Part shown: piece after piece, positions 41,826 to 51,205 of the stretch
How the letters are laid out: the number at the start of each line of letters is the position of its first letter
How positions within the stretch are numbered: position 1 is the first letter of the stretch
NCBI RefSeq assembly: GCF_014168815.1
Contig: NZ_AP021972.1
Coordinates: 1,178,001 to 1,242,000 of the forward strand
Length of the DNA: 64,000 bases
Reading direction: 5' to 3'
DNA from: Klebsiella sp. WP3-W18-ESBL-02
Lineage (GTDB): Bacteria > Pseudomonadota > Gammaproteobacteria > Enterobacterales > Enterobacteriaceae
Translations under genes and position numbers: made by a program
Notes under the pieces: model-generated
Told to the model about the DNA's origin: nothing
Seen by the model: the letters and a program-made list of their open reading frames with translations, nothing else
Databases searched by the model: none

Positions 41826-44339
41826 GTGAAGACGACAACCTCAGACTCCCGGAACGACGATACTACACTCGGTACCGCCGTGCTGCTGGCCTGCGTGCCG
41901 ACGGCACTGTTCGTCTTGTGTTACAACCCTGCAGTCTGGGCTGACGATTACTTTGACCCGGCGGCCGTTGAATTGTCTGACCCGCAGCAAAAAACCGCCG
42001 ATTTACATTACTTCGCCAGGTCGGGCGGCCAGCAGCCGGGGAGCTACCCCGTAACGGTGTGGGTGAACAACCAGCAGGTTGCACAGGAGACGGTGGAATT
42101 TATCGACGGCGGTGATGGTCTGCTGCCGGTGCTTACGCCAGAGAAGCTGGCGGATTATGGCGTCAACATCAGCGCCTTCCCCGCGTTCGAGCAGTTACAT
42201 GATGGCGAAACGTTAACCCATATTGAACGCTTTATCCCCGATGCCAGCAGCCATTTTGATTTCGCCAGCCAGCGGCTGAATCTGAGCATTCCGCAGGCGG
42301 CGCTGAACCTTAAAAGCCGCGGGTACGTCGATCCGTCACGCTGGGACGACGGCATTCCGGCGGCGTTTGTTGACTATAACCTCAGCGGCGCCCAGTCCCA
42401 TGAAGACGAACGCACAACGCAAACGGACTACCTCAATTTGCGCAGCGGCGTTAACCTCGGCGGCTGGCGGCTACGTAATATTGCCTCCATGCAGTATGAC
42501 AAAACCCGCCGCTGGCGTTCACAGAGTACCTACCTGCAGCACGATGTGCGGGCGCTGAAGAGCCAGCTGCGCATTGGTGATACCTATACCAGCGGCGACG
42601 TGTTTGATAGCGTGCAGTTCCGCGGCGCGCAGCTGATGTCGGAAGAAGAGATGCTGCCGGACAGCCAGCGCGGATTCGCCCCGGTTATTCGCGGTATGGC
42701 CCACAGCAATGCCAAAGTAACCGTCTCCCAGCATGGTTATGTGATTTATGAAACCTTCGTCGCCCCCGGCGCGTTCGCGATTAACGATCTTTATCCGACC
42801 TCGCAGAGCGGCGATCTGGAGGTGACGGTTAAAGAAAGCGACGGCTCTGAGCGAAAGTTTACCCAGCCGTTTTCCGCCGTGCCGTTTATGCTGCGACAGG
42901 GACGGGTGAAGTACAGCGTCAGCGCCGGACGCTTTTATTCCACGCAGCCACAGACCCGTGAGCCGCAGTTTGTGCAGTCGACGCTGTTCTACGGGCTGCC
43001 TGCCGATATCACGTTCTACGGCGGCGCGCAGGTGGCGGACGATTATCAGGCCTGGTCCGCCGGGCTGGGACACGGTTTTGGCGAACTGGGATCGTTAGGC
43101 TTTGATTACATCCGCGCGACGACCCGCACGCCGTCAAATCGGCGCTACAGCGGCAACTCAGCGCGCCTGCAGTACCAGAAAGAGTTTGCCAGCAGCGGCA
43201 CATCGCTCAGCCTGGCAAGCTATCGCTATTCCTCCAGCGGTTACTATGACTTCAGCGAGGCGAATGCGCTGGAAGGCCGCTACGGCGTCACGGATAATAA
43301 ACGCACGCGCGAAGAGTTCTCGCTTTCACAAATGCTGGGCAGCCTTGGCAGCCTGTCCGCATCGGCCTGGACGCAGACTTATTGGCACGCTCGCGGCCAT
43401 GATGAGACAGTGCACGTCGGTTTTTATAGCGCCTGGAAAGGCGTCTCCTGGGGCGTGGGCTACTACTACACCGCATCGTCAGAATATAAAAAAGCCGATC
43501 GCTCGTGGTCATTTAATCTGAACGTACCGCTGGGCAAAATGCTGCCGGGCAGCTCTGTCAGCTACAGCAGCACCACCGATAACGCAGGCCACGCCTCGCA
43601 GCAGGCTTCACTCTACGGCTCGGCGCTGGAGAAAAACAATCTCTTCTACAGCGTGCAGCAGGGGTACGGTAACAACGGCCAGGGCAGCAACAGCGGCGTG
43701 TCTCTGGACTATCGCGGCGGCTACGGTGAAGCGCAGGTGGGTTACCAGCATGACAAAATCAGCAATCAGATAACCTGGGGCGCTTCCGGTTCCATCGTAG
43801 CCCATCCTCACGGCGTCACTTTCGGCCAGTACACCGGCGACAGCTTTGCCGTGGTTCGCGCGCCAGGCGCCGACAACGTGGATATCGAGAATGGCACGGA
43901 CGTGCACACCGACTGGCGCGGCTATGCGATTGTGCCCACGCTGACCGCCTACCGTAAAAACGACATCAGCCTGAATACCGAAACCATTCCAGATGATGCC
44001 GACGTGGAGCTGCTGGGACAAACGGTCATCCCTGGCGGCGGCGCTATCGTCGAGGCGGATTATGCCACGCACTTGGGGAATCGGGTGCTGTTCACCCTGC
44101 GCGGACGCGGCGGGCCGCTGCCGTTTGGCGCCAGCGCGAGGGTTAAAGGCGATGACGATGCGGCGACCGGTATCGTCGCCGATCAGGGGCAGGTGTACCT
44201 GAGCGGCGTGCCGGATGAAGGCACCCTTGAGGTGCGCTGGGATGACCATAACGCTACGCAAACCTGCGTGGCCCACTTCCATCTTCCTGACAATCAGCAA
44301 CGTCGGCCGGTCAAAACCGCCAGCGTCACCTGTTTATAA
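41826..44339 (+). CDS. Fimbrial outer-membrane usher (PapC/FimD-like)
   Basis: An 837-residue usher that threads pilins across the outer membrane. A signal region ends at VWADDYFDPAAVEL; the N-terminal chaperone-binding domain, the 24-strand barrel and plug (RRWRSQSTYLQHDV; GFAPVIRGMAHSNAKVTVSQHGYVIYETFVAPGAFAINDLYPTSQSGDL), and the C-terminal Ig-like domains with a closing pair of cysteines (TQTCVAHFHLP...TASVTCL) can be followed. The first codon is a GTG 17 bases after the chaperone stop. Length is typical. Confidence 0.94.
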   Translation: MKTTTSDSRNDDTTLGTAVLLACVPTALFVLCYNPAVWADDYFDPAAVELSDPQQKTADLHYFARSGGQQPGSYPVTVWVNNQQVAQETVEFIDGGDGLLPVLTPEKLADYGVNISAFPAFEQLHDGETLTHIERFIPDASSHFDFASQRLNLSIPQAALNLKSRGYVDPSRWDDGIPAAFVDYNLSGAQSHEDERTTQTDYLNLRSGVNLGGWRLRNIASMQYDKTRRWRSQSTYLQHDVRALKSQLRIGDTYTSGDVFDSVQFRGAQLMSEEEMLPDSQRGFAPVIRGMAHSNAKVTVSQHGYVIYETFVAPGAFAINDLYPTSQSGDLEVTVKESDGSERKFTQPFSAVPFMLRQGRVKYSVSAGRFYSTQPQTREPQFVQSTLFYGLPADITFYGGAQVADDYQAWSAGLGHGFGELGSLGFDYIRATTRTPSNRRYSGNSARLQYQKEFASSGTSLSLASYRYSSSGYYDFSEANALEGRYGVTDNKRTREEFSLSQMLGSLGSLSASAWTQTYWHARGHDETVHVGFYSAWKGVSWGVGYYYTASSEYKKADRSWSFNLNVPLGKMLPGSSVSYSSTTDNAGHASQQASLYGSALEKNNLFYSVQQGYGNNGQGSNSGVSLDYRGGYGEAQVGYQHDKISNQITWGASGSIVAHPHGVTFGQYTGDSFAVVRAPGADNVDIENGTDVHTDWRGYAIVPTLTAYRKNDISLNTETIPDDADVELLGQTVIPGGGAIVEADYATHLGNRVLFTLRGRGGPLPFGASARVKGDDDAATGIVADQGQVYLSGVPDEGTLEVRWDDHNATQTCVAHFHLPDNQQRRPVKTASVTCL

Positions 44340-44351
44340 AAGGTCGCGAAT

Positions 44352-45458
44352 ATGAATCGAAGATATGCTCTTTTTGGCTGGCTGATATTGCTGGTCGCGG
44401 GGATCAGCAGCCCACGGGTGTGGGCGGAAAGCTGCAACACCACCGTTGGCGACATGACCATTAACACCCAGAACGTGCAGTACCTGCCGACGCTGCCGGT
44501 CAATTCGCAGATGTCGCATTCGCTGGCGGATAACGGCAGCGGTATTCACTTTACCTGTGACCTGCAGGCACCGGCTTCCGCCTGGAAAAGGCTGATTTAC
44601 CAGCAGGTAGATACTTCCGGTGCCGCTATCGCGGTGAACGGGGTGCACATTTTTGCCAGTAAGCTCAGCGGGCTGGGCTATTCGCTGGGCTTTCAGTGCA
44701 ACGGCGGGGCGGTGCACTACATCGATGGCACGTCTTCTCCGGCAGGGAAAGAGTCGGTCACCGTGTGCGACAGTGCCGATCTGCCTTCACTGCTTTCCGA
44801 GCGTGAGATTATTGTGAAGGCGTATGTCACCTTCTATAAAATTGGCGATGTGCAGTTGGTCAGCGGTAACCACGCTAACGTGGAGTCGCAGCCGCAGGTC
44901 GGGAAGCTGTATATGGAACAGCAGGATGCTTCAGGAAACGGCACGGCCACCTCGTCGCCGACGTTCCTGAGTTTGTCGGCCCTGAACGTGGATATTGGCT
45001 CCAGCGGCAGCTGCGAGGTCGCGACAACGACCATCAATGTTGGCCTGGGATCAGTCAATAAATCCGCGTTCAAAGGCGTCAATACCACCGGCGGCAGCGC
45101 GCAAAACTTTGCCATCCCGGTGTACTGCTCGCAGCCAACGGACGTACGCATCGGCTTTTTCGGCCTGGAGGCCGACGCCAGCCTGCCGGATACGCTGGCA
45201 TTAACCCAGGGCGAGGGTACGGCTAAAGGCGTGGGTATTAAGCTGAGCTATGGCAGTAACGACGCGCCGGCACCGACCGCTGGCACCGCGGTGAAGCTTA
45301 ACGAATCGGCGAATCTGCCGGTGCTGAAGAACGTGAAGGCCAGCAGCGTCTCCAGCGCCGAGCGTATCAACTTTACTGCGCAGTACGTACAGACGGGCAG
45401 TACCGTGAGTGCCGGCACGGCCAACAGCATGGCGACATTTACGCTGATTTATAACTGA
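44352..45458 (+). CDS. Fimbrial tip adhesin
   Basis: A 368-residue two-domain protein: signal peptide ending RVWA-ESCNTTVGD, an N-terminal receptor-binding lectin-like domain of about 190 residues with two disulfides (SCNTT, TCDLQ, FQCNGG, VCDSAD), and a C-terminal pilin domain (GSCEVATTTINVG ... MATFTLIYN) that joins the shaft. As last gene of a pilin-chaperone-usher-adhesin operon it is the likely tip. With no separate minor pilins the system is a minimal four-gene one. Receptor unknown. Confidence 0.88.
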   Translation: MNRRYALFGWLILLVAGISSPRVWAESCNTTVGDMTINTQNVQYLPTLPVNSQMSHSLADNGSGIHFTCDLQAPASAWKRLIYQQVDTSGAAIAVNGVHIFASKLSGLGYSLGFQCNGGAVHYIDGTSSPAGKESVTVCDSADLPSLLSEREIIVKAYVTFYKIGDVQLVSGNHANVESQPQVGKLYMEQQDASGNGTATSSPTFLSLSALNVDIGSSGSCEVATTTINVGLGSVNKSAFKGVNTTGGSAQNFAIPVYCSQPTDVRIGFFGLEADASLPDTLALTQGEGTAKGVGIKLSYGSNDAPAPTAGTAVKLNESANLPVLKNVKASSVSSAERINFTAQYVQTGSTVSAGTANSMATFTLIYN

Positions 45459-45474
45459 CGCTTGCCGTTGCTAT

Positions 45475-45512
45475 GCCGCGCCATCCGGCGCGGCTAAACG
45501 TCGGATGGCGGC
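45475..45512. repeat. REP-like hairpin between convergent adhesin and binding-protein genes
   Basis: GCCATCCG (45480-45487) pairs with CGGATGGC (45502-45509) inside a REP-like context. It lies in the convergent gap and overlaps the 3' end of the binding-protein gene; likely a shared 3' end structure. Confidence 0.6.
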
Positions 45513-46507
45513 AGCGCCTGTAAAATGCGCAGCGCTTCTGCGTCGTTCAGCGGGTAGTCAAAGAAACGGCGGTAAAACGCCTGCGTCACGCTTGCCATGT
45601 TAACGTCCGGAAATAAGTCTGGATGCAGCATGGCTGCCGCCCATTGAATTTGTAGCGCGCTTTCGGTGCCATAGCGATCCCACGGGAAAACGCCCGCAGG
45701 GTTCTGTTGCACTCGATTGTTTTTCACCGCCTTCAGCCCGGCGAACAGCCCGGCGTAGGCAGAATTCGCCAGAGAACCGCAGTTCGCGCCCAGAATGATC
45801 ACATCGGGTTGCCAGGCCAGTACCTGTTCCGGCGAGACTTCTCTCATATTTCCCTCTATACCCGCCGCCGCATTTTTGCCGCCGGCCAGCGTTATCCAGG
45901 TGTCGATCAGCGTTTTGCTTCCGTCCACTTTCAACGGCTTGAGCGATTGGATATGCAGTACCGTTGGACGCTGTGCGTCGGTAAGCCCCTGCGTTTTATG
46001 CTGCACGTTCTGGAGGACCGATTGTAGATACTGGTTGTAATCCGCCGCACGCTGACGTGCCGTTTGTGTTCCCAGCGCTTCAGCGGTGGTAGTGACGGAT
46101 TTCATCAATGAGGGATAATCGGTAAATGCCATCTCGAGCGTCGGTAAGCCAGCCTGACGGTAGCTTTCTGCGCGATCGTTACCCCTGGCGGTAAAGACCA
46201 GATCCACCCGTTTTGCCAATAGGCTTTCCGGGTTAAAGGCCGTGCCGCGAACCTGGAGGGCGTGATGGAGCGTCGGGGTGATTTTAAACATCCACGGCTG
46301 GCTTTCGGGATGGTTAACGGTGGCGACAATCAGGCTGCCTGCACCCAGGGTCATCAGCACCGAATGGTGCGCAAACCAGCCGTCGGCAATTGCGCTAACC
46401 CGATCGGGTACTGTTACGGTATGACCAGCATCATCCCCGACCTGACGTGAGGCCAGGGCGGGGAAGGCTAGCCACGCGCAGAGTAACCACGCATGGCGAC
46501 GTTTCAT
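45494..46507 (-). CDS. Iron-siderophore-type ABC transporter substrate-binding protein
   Basis: A 337-residue periplasmic binding protein of the FepB/BtuF (cluster A-II) fold with signal peptide MKRRHAWLLCAWLAFPALA. The N-terminal lobe has the family pattern (VGDDAGHTVTVPDRVSAIADGW...LMTLGAG), followed by a long bridging helix and the second lobe (ISPEQVLAWQPDVIILG-like block). It follows the siderophore receptor gene by 11 bases and thus forms a two-gene unit. No permease or ATPase is encoded with it; it may share the nearby HmuUV or a distant partner. Metallophore unknown. Confidence 0.82.
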   Translation of the reverse strand: MKRRHAWLLCAWLAFPALASRQVGDDAGHTVTVPDRVSAIADGWFAHHSVLMTLGAGSLIVATVNHPESQPWMFKITPTLHHALQVRGTAFNPESLLAKRVDLVFTARGNDRAESYRQAGLPTLEMAFTDYPSLMKSVTTTAEALGTQTARQRAADYNQYLQSVLQNVQHKTQGLTDAQRPTVLHIQSLKPLKVDGSKTLIDTWITLAGGKNAAAGIEGNMREVSPEQVLAWQPDVIILGANCGSLANSAYAGLFAGLKAVKNNRVQQNPAGVFPWDRYGTESALQIQWAAAMLHPDLFPDVNMASVTQAFYRRFFDYPLNDAEALRILQALPPSDV

Positions 46508-46518
46508 ATGAGTGCTCC

Positions 46519-48651
46519 TTAAAAATCAATCTGCATGGAGAGCTCAGCCTGACGCGGTGCGCCCAGCTGTGCGCTGGCGTAGCCCGCGCCGGTATAACCG
46601 GTCAGCGCGCCCGGGACCACGTTGGTCCAGTAGCGGCGATTGGTCAGGTTGGTGATGTCCAGACGGAAGGTGACCGGCGTATTGAACATGCGTGTCGCGT
46701 AGCTCCCGCCTACGTCGACGGTCGTATAGCTTCCGACCCAGCTATCGTTGGCATTATCGGTCGCGCGGCGACCGACGTAGCGTACATTGGTGTCAACATC
46801 GACGCCCGGCAACTGCTCGAGGCTATATACCGCCAGCATGCTGGCGGTGAATCGCGGCAGGCCGACGACCTGTTTGCCGTTAGCGCTTGCGCTTGCCGTG
46901 TCGTGCAGACGCGGATCGAGCCAGGTGGCACCGCCGAACAGGCGCAGGTTACGCGTGACGTGCCCGTCAGCCATCAGCTCCAGACCTCGGTTTTTCTGCG
47001 TGCCGTCTTCGGCAAAATCGCCGCTCTCATTGGTGTAGGCGAACGGACGTTTCGCCTGGAATAACGCGGCAGAGAGCATCAGATCGTCAATCGGAGCATA
47101 TTTGGCCCCCACTTCAATTTGATGGCTACGGTACGGGTCGAGGATCTGTCCGGCATTGCTGGCGCCTGCCGGTGCGGTATCACCCTGCTGCATGCTATCA
47201 GCCCAGGTGGTGTACAGGGTGATATTGTCCAGTGGCTTATACATCAGGCTGGCTGAACCGCTGGCCCCGCGATCCTTTTTATCGCTGGTCTGCTGACGGG
47301 ACTTATTGTAGTTACTGACCGTGAACAGGTTTTCACTGCCGGAAAGCAGCAGGCTCCACTGCGGGCTAAAGTGCAGCGTGTCGCTCAGCAGAAAAGCGTG
47401 CTGAGTCGTGGTGGCGGATTGATAGCGACGGTTAAAGTCCGGGTACGGCGGTCGTGGATAGGTTGGGTGCTGATCCAGCGAGGAGTGACCGAGCGTGAAG
47501 GTCCCTCCGTTTACCGGATTATAGTTTTTCCACACGAAGCCGCGTACGCCGGTACTGATATCGTGCGTTAACCAGCCGGTGTCGACGCTGCCGGTCAGGT
47601 TAGCCATATAGCTATTGATCGTAAAGCGGCTGGCGGCCGAGTTGGCGGTGGTGGTGGTGTAACTGCCGCGATTGTCGGTCAGCGTGTTGGTCACGGTGGT
47701 TGATTCCCGATCCGCTATCTGGCGCAGCACGCCGACGTCCAGCAGCCAGTTTCCGTCGAAATCATGCTTCAGATGCAGGCTGGCGGTGCTGGTTTCATCG
47801 TCATTACCTGCGTAGCGCTGACCGTATTTCGCTTTGGTTGCGTCAAGCGGGGAAGGGAAGTGTACGCCTTTGGCCAATGCAAACGACCCGGCCATGCCTT
47901 TTTCATAATAGTGGTAGTAGCTGAAGTTGCTCTCCAGTACCGTTTTATCGGTCAGCTGGAAGTCCAGGCCCAGGCTCGCCAGCTGGCGGCGTTTATGGCT
48001 GCCGCTGGTATAGCCATGGCCCTCGTCATTGAGCAGGTTGAGGCGATATTTGACGCGGTCACCGTCGTCAATCGGTCCGCTGAAATCCAGCGCGGTTAAC
48101 GCGCCGTTGCCGGTGCTAGCACCTACAGTGACGCGGTGCAGCGGAGTGTCGGTGGGGCGTTTGGAGACCAGATTAAACATCCCGGCAGGGTTGGCTGGGC
48201 CATAAAGCGATCCCGCAAGACCGCTCAGGACCTCCACGCTCTGGAACTGTTCAGCGGCGTATTCTGTGGTGGAGACAGCGTTCAGGCCATCAATCATATG
48301 GTTTTGCACCACGCTGCCCTGCATGCCACGGGTTTGCGGTCGGACGCCCTCTCCCTGAACGGAAGGCATATAGCGGTAAACATCCTTAACGCTTTTTAGC
48401 TGCTGTTGGTTTATCAACGACGACGACAGGGTTTGTACCGACCATGGAACATCAATCAGTGCGCGCTTACCCAGCCCGCCGATCGTGGCTTCTTTTTGTG
48501 AGGCCAGCGGCTCTTGCTGCGTGCCTTCTGCTGCCGCTGTGGAACTACCGGAGACCACCATGGTGTCTTCAGCGTAGCCAGGATGGGTGATGGCCAGGCA
48601 TGACAGCGCCAGTAGGCCCATATTGAACGGTTTGCTTTTATAAGAGAACAT
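46519..48651 (-). CDS. TonB-dependent siderophore receptor
   Basis: A 710-residue outer-membrane receptor. Signal peptide ends around HPGYA-EDTMVVSG, the last residues being a TonB box (DTMVV). A plug domain follows with RALIDVPWSVQTLSSSLINQQQLKSVKDVYRYMPSVQGEGVRPQTRGMQ and the family stretch VEVLSGLAGSLYGPANPAGMFNLVSKRPT; the barrel ends in the phenylalanine-terminal strand ELSMQIDF. The pattern is that of the TIGR01783-type siderophore receptor group (FhuA/FoxA/FcuA-like). Which siderophore it takes is not clear. Its ribosome site is poor and no clear Fur box is seen, so control is uncertain. Confidence 0.88.
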   Translation of the reverse strand: MFSYKSKPFNMGLLALSCLAITHPGYAEDTMVVSGSSTAAAEGTQQEPLASQKEATIGGLGKRALIDVPWSVQTLSSSLINQQQLKSVKDVYRYMPSVQGEGVRPQTRGMQGSVVQNHMIDGLNAVSTTEYAAEQFQSVEVLSGLAGSLYGPANPAGMFNLVSKRPTDTPLHRVTVGASTGNGALTALDFSGPIDDGDRVKYRLNLLNDEGHGYTSGSHKRRQLASLGLDFQLTDKTVLESNFSYYHYYEKGMAGSFALAKGVHFPSPLDATKAKYGQRYAGNDDETSTASLHLKHDFDGNWLLDVGVLRQIADRESTTVTNTLTDNRGSYTTTTANSAASRFTINSYMANLTGSVDTGWLTHDISTGVRGFVWKNYNPVNGGTFTLGHSSLDQHPTYPRPPYPDFNRRYQSATTTQHAFLLSDTLHFSPQWSLLLSGSENLFTVSNYNKSRQQTSDKKDRGASGSASLMYKPLDNITLYTTWADSMQQGDTAPAGASNAGQILDPYRSHQIEVGAKYAPIDDLMLSAALFQAKRPFAYTNESGDFAEDGTQKNRGLELMADGHVTRNLRLFGGATWLDPRLHDTASASANGKQVVGLPRFTASMLAVYSLEQLPGVDVDTNVRYVGRRATDNANDSWVGSYTTVDVGGSYATRMFNTPVTFRLDITNLTNRRYWTNVVPGALTGYTGAGYASAQLGAPRQAELSMQIDF

Positions 48652-48804
48652 TTTGAATTCAGTGTGTTAGCGGAAAGACTGGTGGTAAGCGAGTTACCAT
48701 CGACGCATGAGGGGAACAGCTATTATTATTTGTGTGATGAATATGATGTGAGCTTTCGATATATAAGTCAATATATAACGAAGGGGTAGATCAGGCGAAA
48801 AAAA

Positions 48805-48828
48805 ACGCCCAATGTTTCCATTGGGCGT
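48805..48828 (-). terminator. Terminator after the 11-mer repeat protein gene
   Basis: ACGCCCAATG-tttc-CATTGGGCGT is a ten-base-pair stem, with a run of seven A on its left that reads as T in the minus-strand transcript. It ends the gene at 48853-49275 and isolates it from the siderophore receptor. Confidence 0.92.
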
Positions 48829-48852
48829 CGGGTGTCGAGCGGGGGAAGAACG

Positions 48853-49275
48853 TTATTCGCTAACTTTTTTCTGCAGGTCAGCGGCACCTTCTTTGGTTTT
48901 ATCCCAGCCTTCTTCAGCACCTTTTTTCGTGGCGTCCCAGCCTTTCTGGGACGTCTCTTTGGTTTTGTTCCAGCCTTTCTGCGCACCTTCTTTGGTGGCA
49001 TCCCACCCTTTTTCCGTGCCTTCTTTGGTTTTGTGCCAGGTCTTCTGAGCGCCTTCGCTGACCTGACTGCCGACGCTGTCGCTTTTGCCTTCAGCGGCGT
49101 GTTTGGATTTCAGTTTTAGCTCTTCGCCCTGATTTTGCGCCTGATGCAGTTTCTCTTTGGCAGTATTCGCGTGCGCCTGAGCCTCGGCGACCGTCTCATC
49201 GGTAGCGTGTGTGGTCGCAGCGAAAACCGGGGAAGCCAGCAGGAGTGCTGAAAGTGCAATCGTTGTTTTTTTCAT
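48853..49275 (-). CDS. Secreted protein with 11-residue LEA-like repeats
   Basis: A 140-residue protein with signal peptide MKKTTIALSALLLASPVFA cleaved before ATTHATDE. After a charged helical region, five adjacent 11-residue repeats fill residues 78-132: KTWHKTKEGTE, KGWDATKEGAQ, KGWNKTKETSQ, KGWDATKKGAE and EGWDKTKEGAA, with tryptophan exactly every 11 positions (80, 91, 102, 113, 124). This periodicity is that of group 3 LEA/apolipoprotein-like amphipathic helices, which protect membranes and proteins on drying or bind lipid surfaces; the tryptophans point to membrane binding. I do not recognise a named bacterial family. It lies between the heme and siderophore genes with its own terminator, so it is a separate unit. 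Confidence 0.85.
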   Translation of the reverse strand: MKKTTIALSALLLASPVFAATTHATDETVAEAQAHANTAKEKLHQAQNQGEELKLKSKHAAEGKSDSVGSQVSEGAQKTWHKTKEGTEKGWDATKEGAQKGWNKTKETSQKGWDATKKGAEEGWDKTKEGAADLQKKVSE

Positions 49276-49397
49276 CTTAAATCCTCATCAGTTTGTGAGC
49301 GTTAGAAAGCATGGCACAGACATTCTGATGCGGCTCTAGGAATAAACTGTAATTGAATCATTGTGTTCCCAAGGCGGTTTTCACCACCTGACAATTA

Positions 49398-50165
49398 TCA
49401 TCGTTCCAGCACGATGAGCGGCGCGTCATCGTGGGACTGCGTAACGCGCATTTCGGCCTGGTAAAGGCTGCGCAGCGCCGGTTCGGTCAACACCTCCTGC
49501 GGCGTACCGTTGCTGACGACTCGCCCCTTTTCCAGCAGTATGATGCGATCGGCGTAGCGTGCGGCGAGGTTGAGATCGTGCAGCACGCAGCAGACGTTAA
49601 ACTGACGTTCCTGCACCAGTTGACGGAGCAGGCGAAACAGGTGCTGCTGGTGGTGAATGTCCAGCGCCGACGTGGGTTCATCAAGAAACAGCCATTTAGG
49701 CGAGGGCTCGGGCTCCCACAACTGTACCAGTAATCGTGCCAGCTGCACCCGCTGCTGTTCGCCACCGGAAAGATGGCGATAGTCGCGAGCGGCCAGCTCG
49801 CTACAGCCGCAGAGTGCCAGAATGCGCTCGCTTTCGTCACCCGGATTGCGGGTTCGGTGAGGGTGGCGGCCCATACGCACCACTTCCATCACGCTGAACG
49901 GAAAGGCCATGTGACAGTTCTGGCGCATGACCGCTCGCGTTCTCGCCAGCTCTGCCGTTGGCCATTCGCTAAGTGGCTTACCTAACAGCGAACACTGGCC
50001 GCTATCCGGCTGCAGATAACCGGTTAGCTGGCGTAGCAGGGTGGATTTCCCCGCGCCGTTCGGCCCGAGAATAGCCACAATTTCGCCGCCGGGTAGCGTC
50101 AGAGAGACGTTATTCGTCAGGCGTCGCCCCTGAATGCTGTACGTCAGGTTACGGGCGTCAATCAT
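49398..50165 (-). CDS. hmuV: Heme ABC transporter ATPase HmuV
   Basis: HmuV powers heme import through HmuU. From MIDARNLTYSIQG it has 255 residues with Walker A GPNGAGKST, signature LSGGEQQRVQLARLL, Walker B WLFLDEPTSALD and the switch His in VLHDLNLAARYADR. The start overlaps the hmuU stop (ATGA at 50162-50165); the frame is open ten codons earlier inside hmuU. Last gene of the heme operon. Confidence 0.95.
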   Translation of the reverse strand: MIDARNLTYSIQGRRLTNNVSLTLPGGEIVAILGPNGAGKSTLLRQLTGYLQPDSGQCSLLGKPLSEWPTAELARTRAVMRQNCHMAFPFSVMEVVRMGRHPHRTRNPGDESERILALCGCSELAARDYRHLSGGEQQRVQLARLLVQLWEPEPSPKWLFLDEPTSALDIHHQQHLFRLLRQLVQERQFNVCCVLHDLNLAARYADRIILLEKGRVVSNGTPQEVLTEPALRSLYQAEMRVTQSHDDAPLIVLER

Positions 50166-51166
50166 AGCGCTCTCCGGGTACGTAAAATCAGCCATAAAAA
50201 GTAGGGGCCGCCGATCAGGCTGGTCAGCAGACCTACCGGCATTTCTGCGGGCTGGACCAGCGTACGCGCCAGGGTGTCGGCGACCAGCAGCAGGCTGGCA
50301 CCTGCCAGCGTTGAGCAGGGGATGAGCCAGCGGTGGTCGGCGCCGATGGTCATGCGGATAAGATGCGGGATAACCAGACCAATAAAGCCAATCACCCCGC
50401 TGACCGATACCGCCGCGCCGACCAGCAGCGAACTCAGCAATAACAGCTGCTGGCGCCTGCGTTTGACGTTGACGCCGAGGTAGTGCGCCTCTTCGTCCCC
50501 GAGCTGTAACAGGTTAAGCGTGTTTGCCAGCCAGGCGGTGGCGAGCATGGCGGGAAGCGCAAAGGAGGCTGCTACGATCAGCGTGGGCCACTGCGCCTGC
50601 CCGAGGCTGCCCATCATCCAAAGCGTAAGCTGGCGCAGCTGTTGCTCGTCGCCGATGTAGCTCAGGATACCTATCGCCGCGCCGCACAGGGCATTGATGG
50701 CGATGCCCGCCAGCAGCAGCTGCATCATGCCGCCGTGGGTGTGGCGCAGGCTGATGAGAAAGATCACCGCGCAAACCACCAGGCTGCCGGCGACGGCGAA
50801 GATCATCTGTTCATACAGCATCATCACCGCGGGGAGTGAAAGCGGAAAGATAATCGCCATGCCGACCATCAGCGCCGAACCACTGCTGACGCCCAACAGG
50901 CCCGGATCGGCCATTGGATTGCGGAACAGTCCCTGCATGATGACCCCCGCCGTTGCCAGCGCGCCGCCAACCAGCACGGCCAGCAGCACGCGCGGCAGGC
51001 GAATATTGAGCCAGATATCGCGATATTGCTCGTCCAGCAGGGAGGTGAAGGTGATTTTTAGCGCCCCCTGGCTGGCGCCAACCAGTACGAGCATCGCCAG
51101 TATCAGCAGCAGGCCGATAAAAACGCTGAAGGATGAGAGTGAATCCTTGAACACGCAAATCTCCAT
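50162..51166 (-). CDS. hmuU: Heme ABC transporter permease HmuU
   Basis: A 334-residue FecCD-type permease with about ten helices. Typical blocks: IRLPRVLLAVLVGGALATAGVIMQGLFRNPMADPGLLGVSSGSA, and VSVSGVIGFIGLVIPHLIRMTIGADHRWLIPCSTLAGA. It dimerises in the inner membrane and pairs with HmuV and the binding protein HmuT. It is 40 bases after the chuY-like gene. Confidence 0.95.
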   Translation of the reverse strand: MEICVFKDSLSSFSVFIGLLLILAMLVLVGASQGALKITFTSLLDEQYRDIWLNIRLPRVLLAVLVGGALATAGVIMQGLFRNPMADPGLLGVSSGSALMVGMAIIFPLSLPAVMMLYEQMIFAVAGSLVVCAVIFLISLRHTHGGMMQLLLAGIAINALCGAAIGILSYIGDEQQLRQLTLWMMGSLGQAQWPTLIVAASFALPAMLATAWLANTLNLLQLGDEEAHYLGVNVKRRRQQLLLLSSLLVGAAVSVSGVIGFIGLVIPHLIRMTIGADHRWLIPCSTLAGASLLLVADTLARTLVQPAEMPVGLLTSLIGGPYFLWLILRTRRAL

Positions 51167-51205
51167 AACATCGATGCGGCGCTGCCGGGCAGCGCCGCGA
51201 AGGGA

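Noticed and set aside
48652..48800. Possible Fur box before the siderophore receptor
   Set aside because: The AT-rich stretch around 48721-48745 matches the Fur consensus poorly; a weight-matrix scan would be needed.
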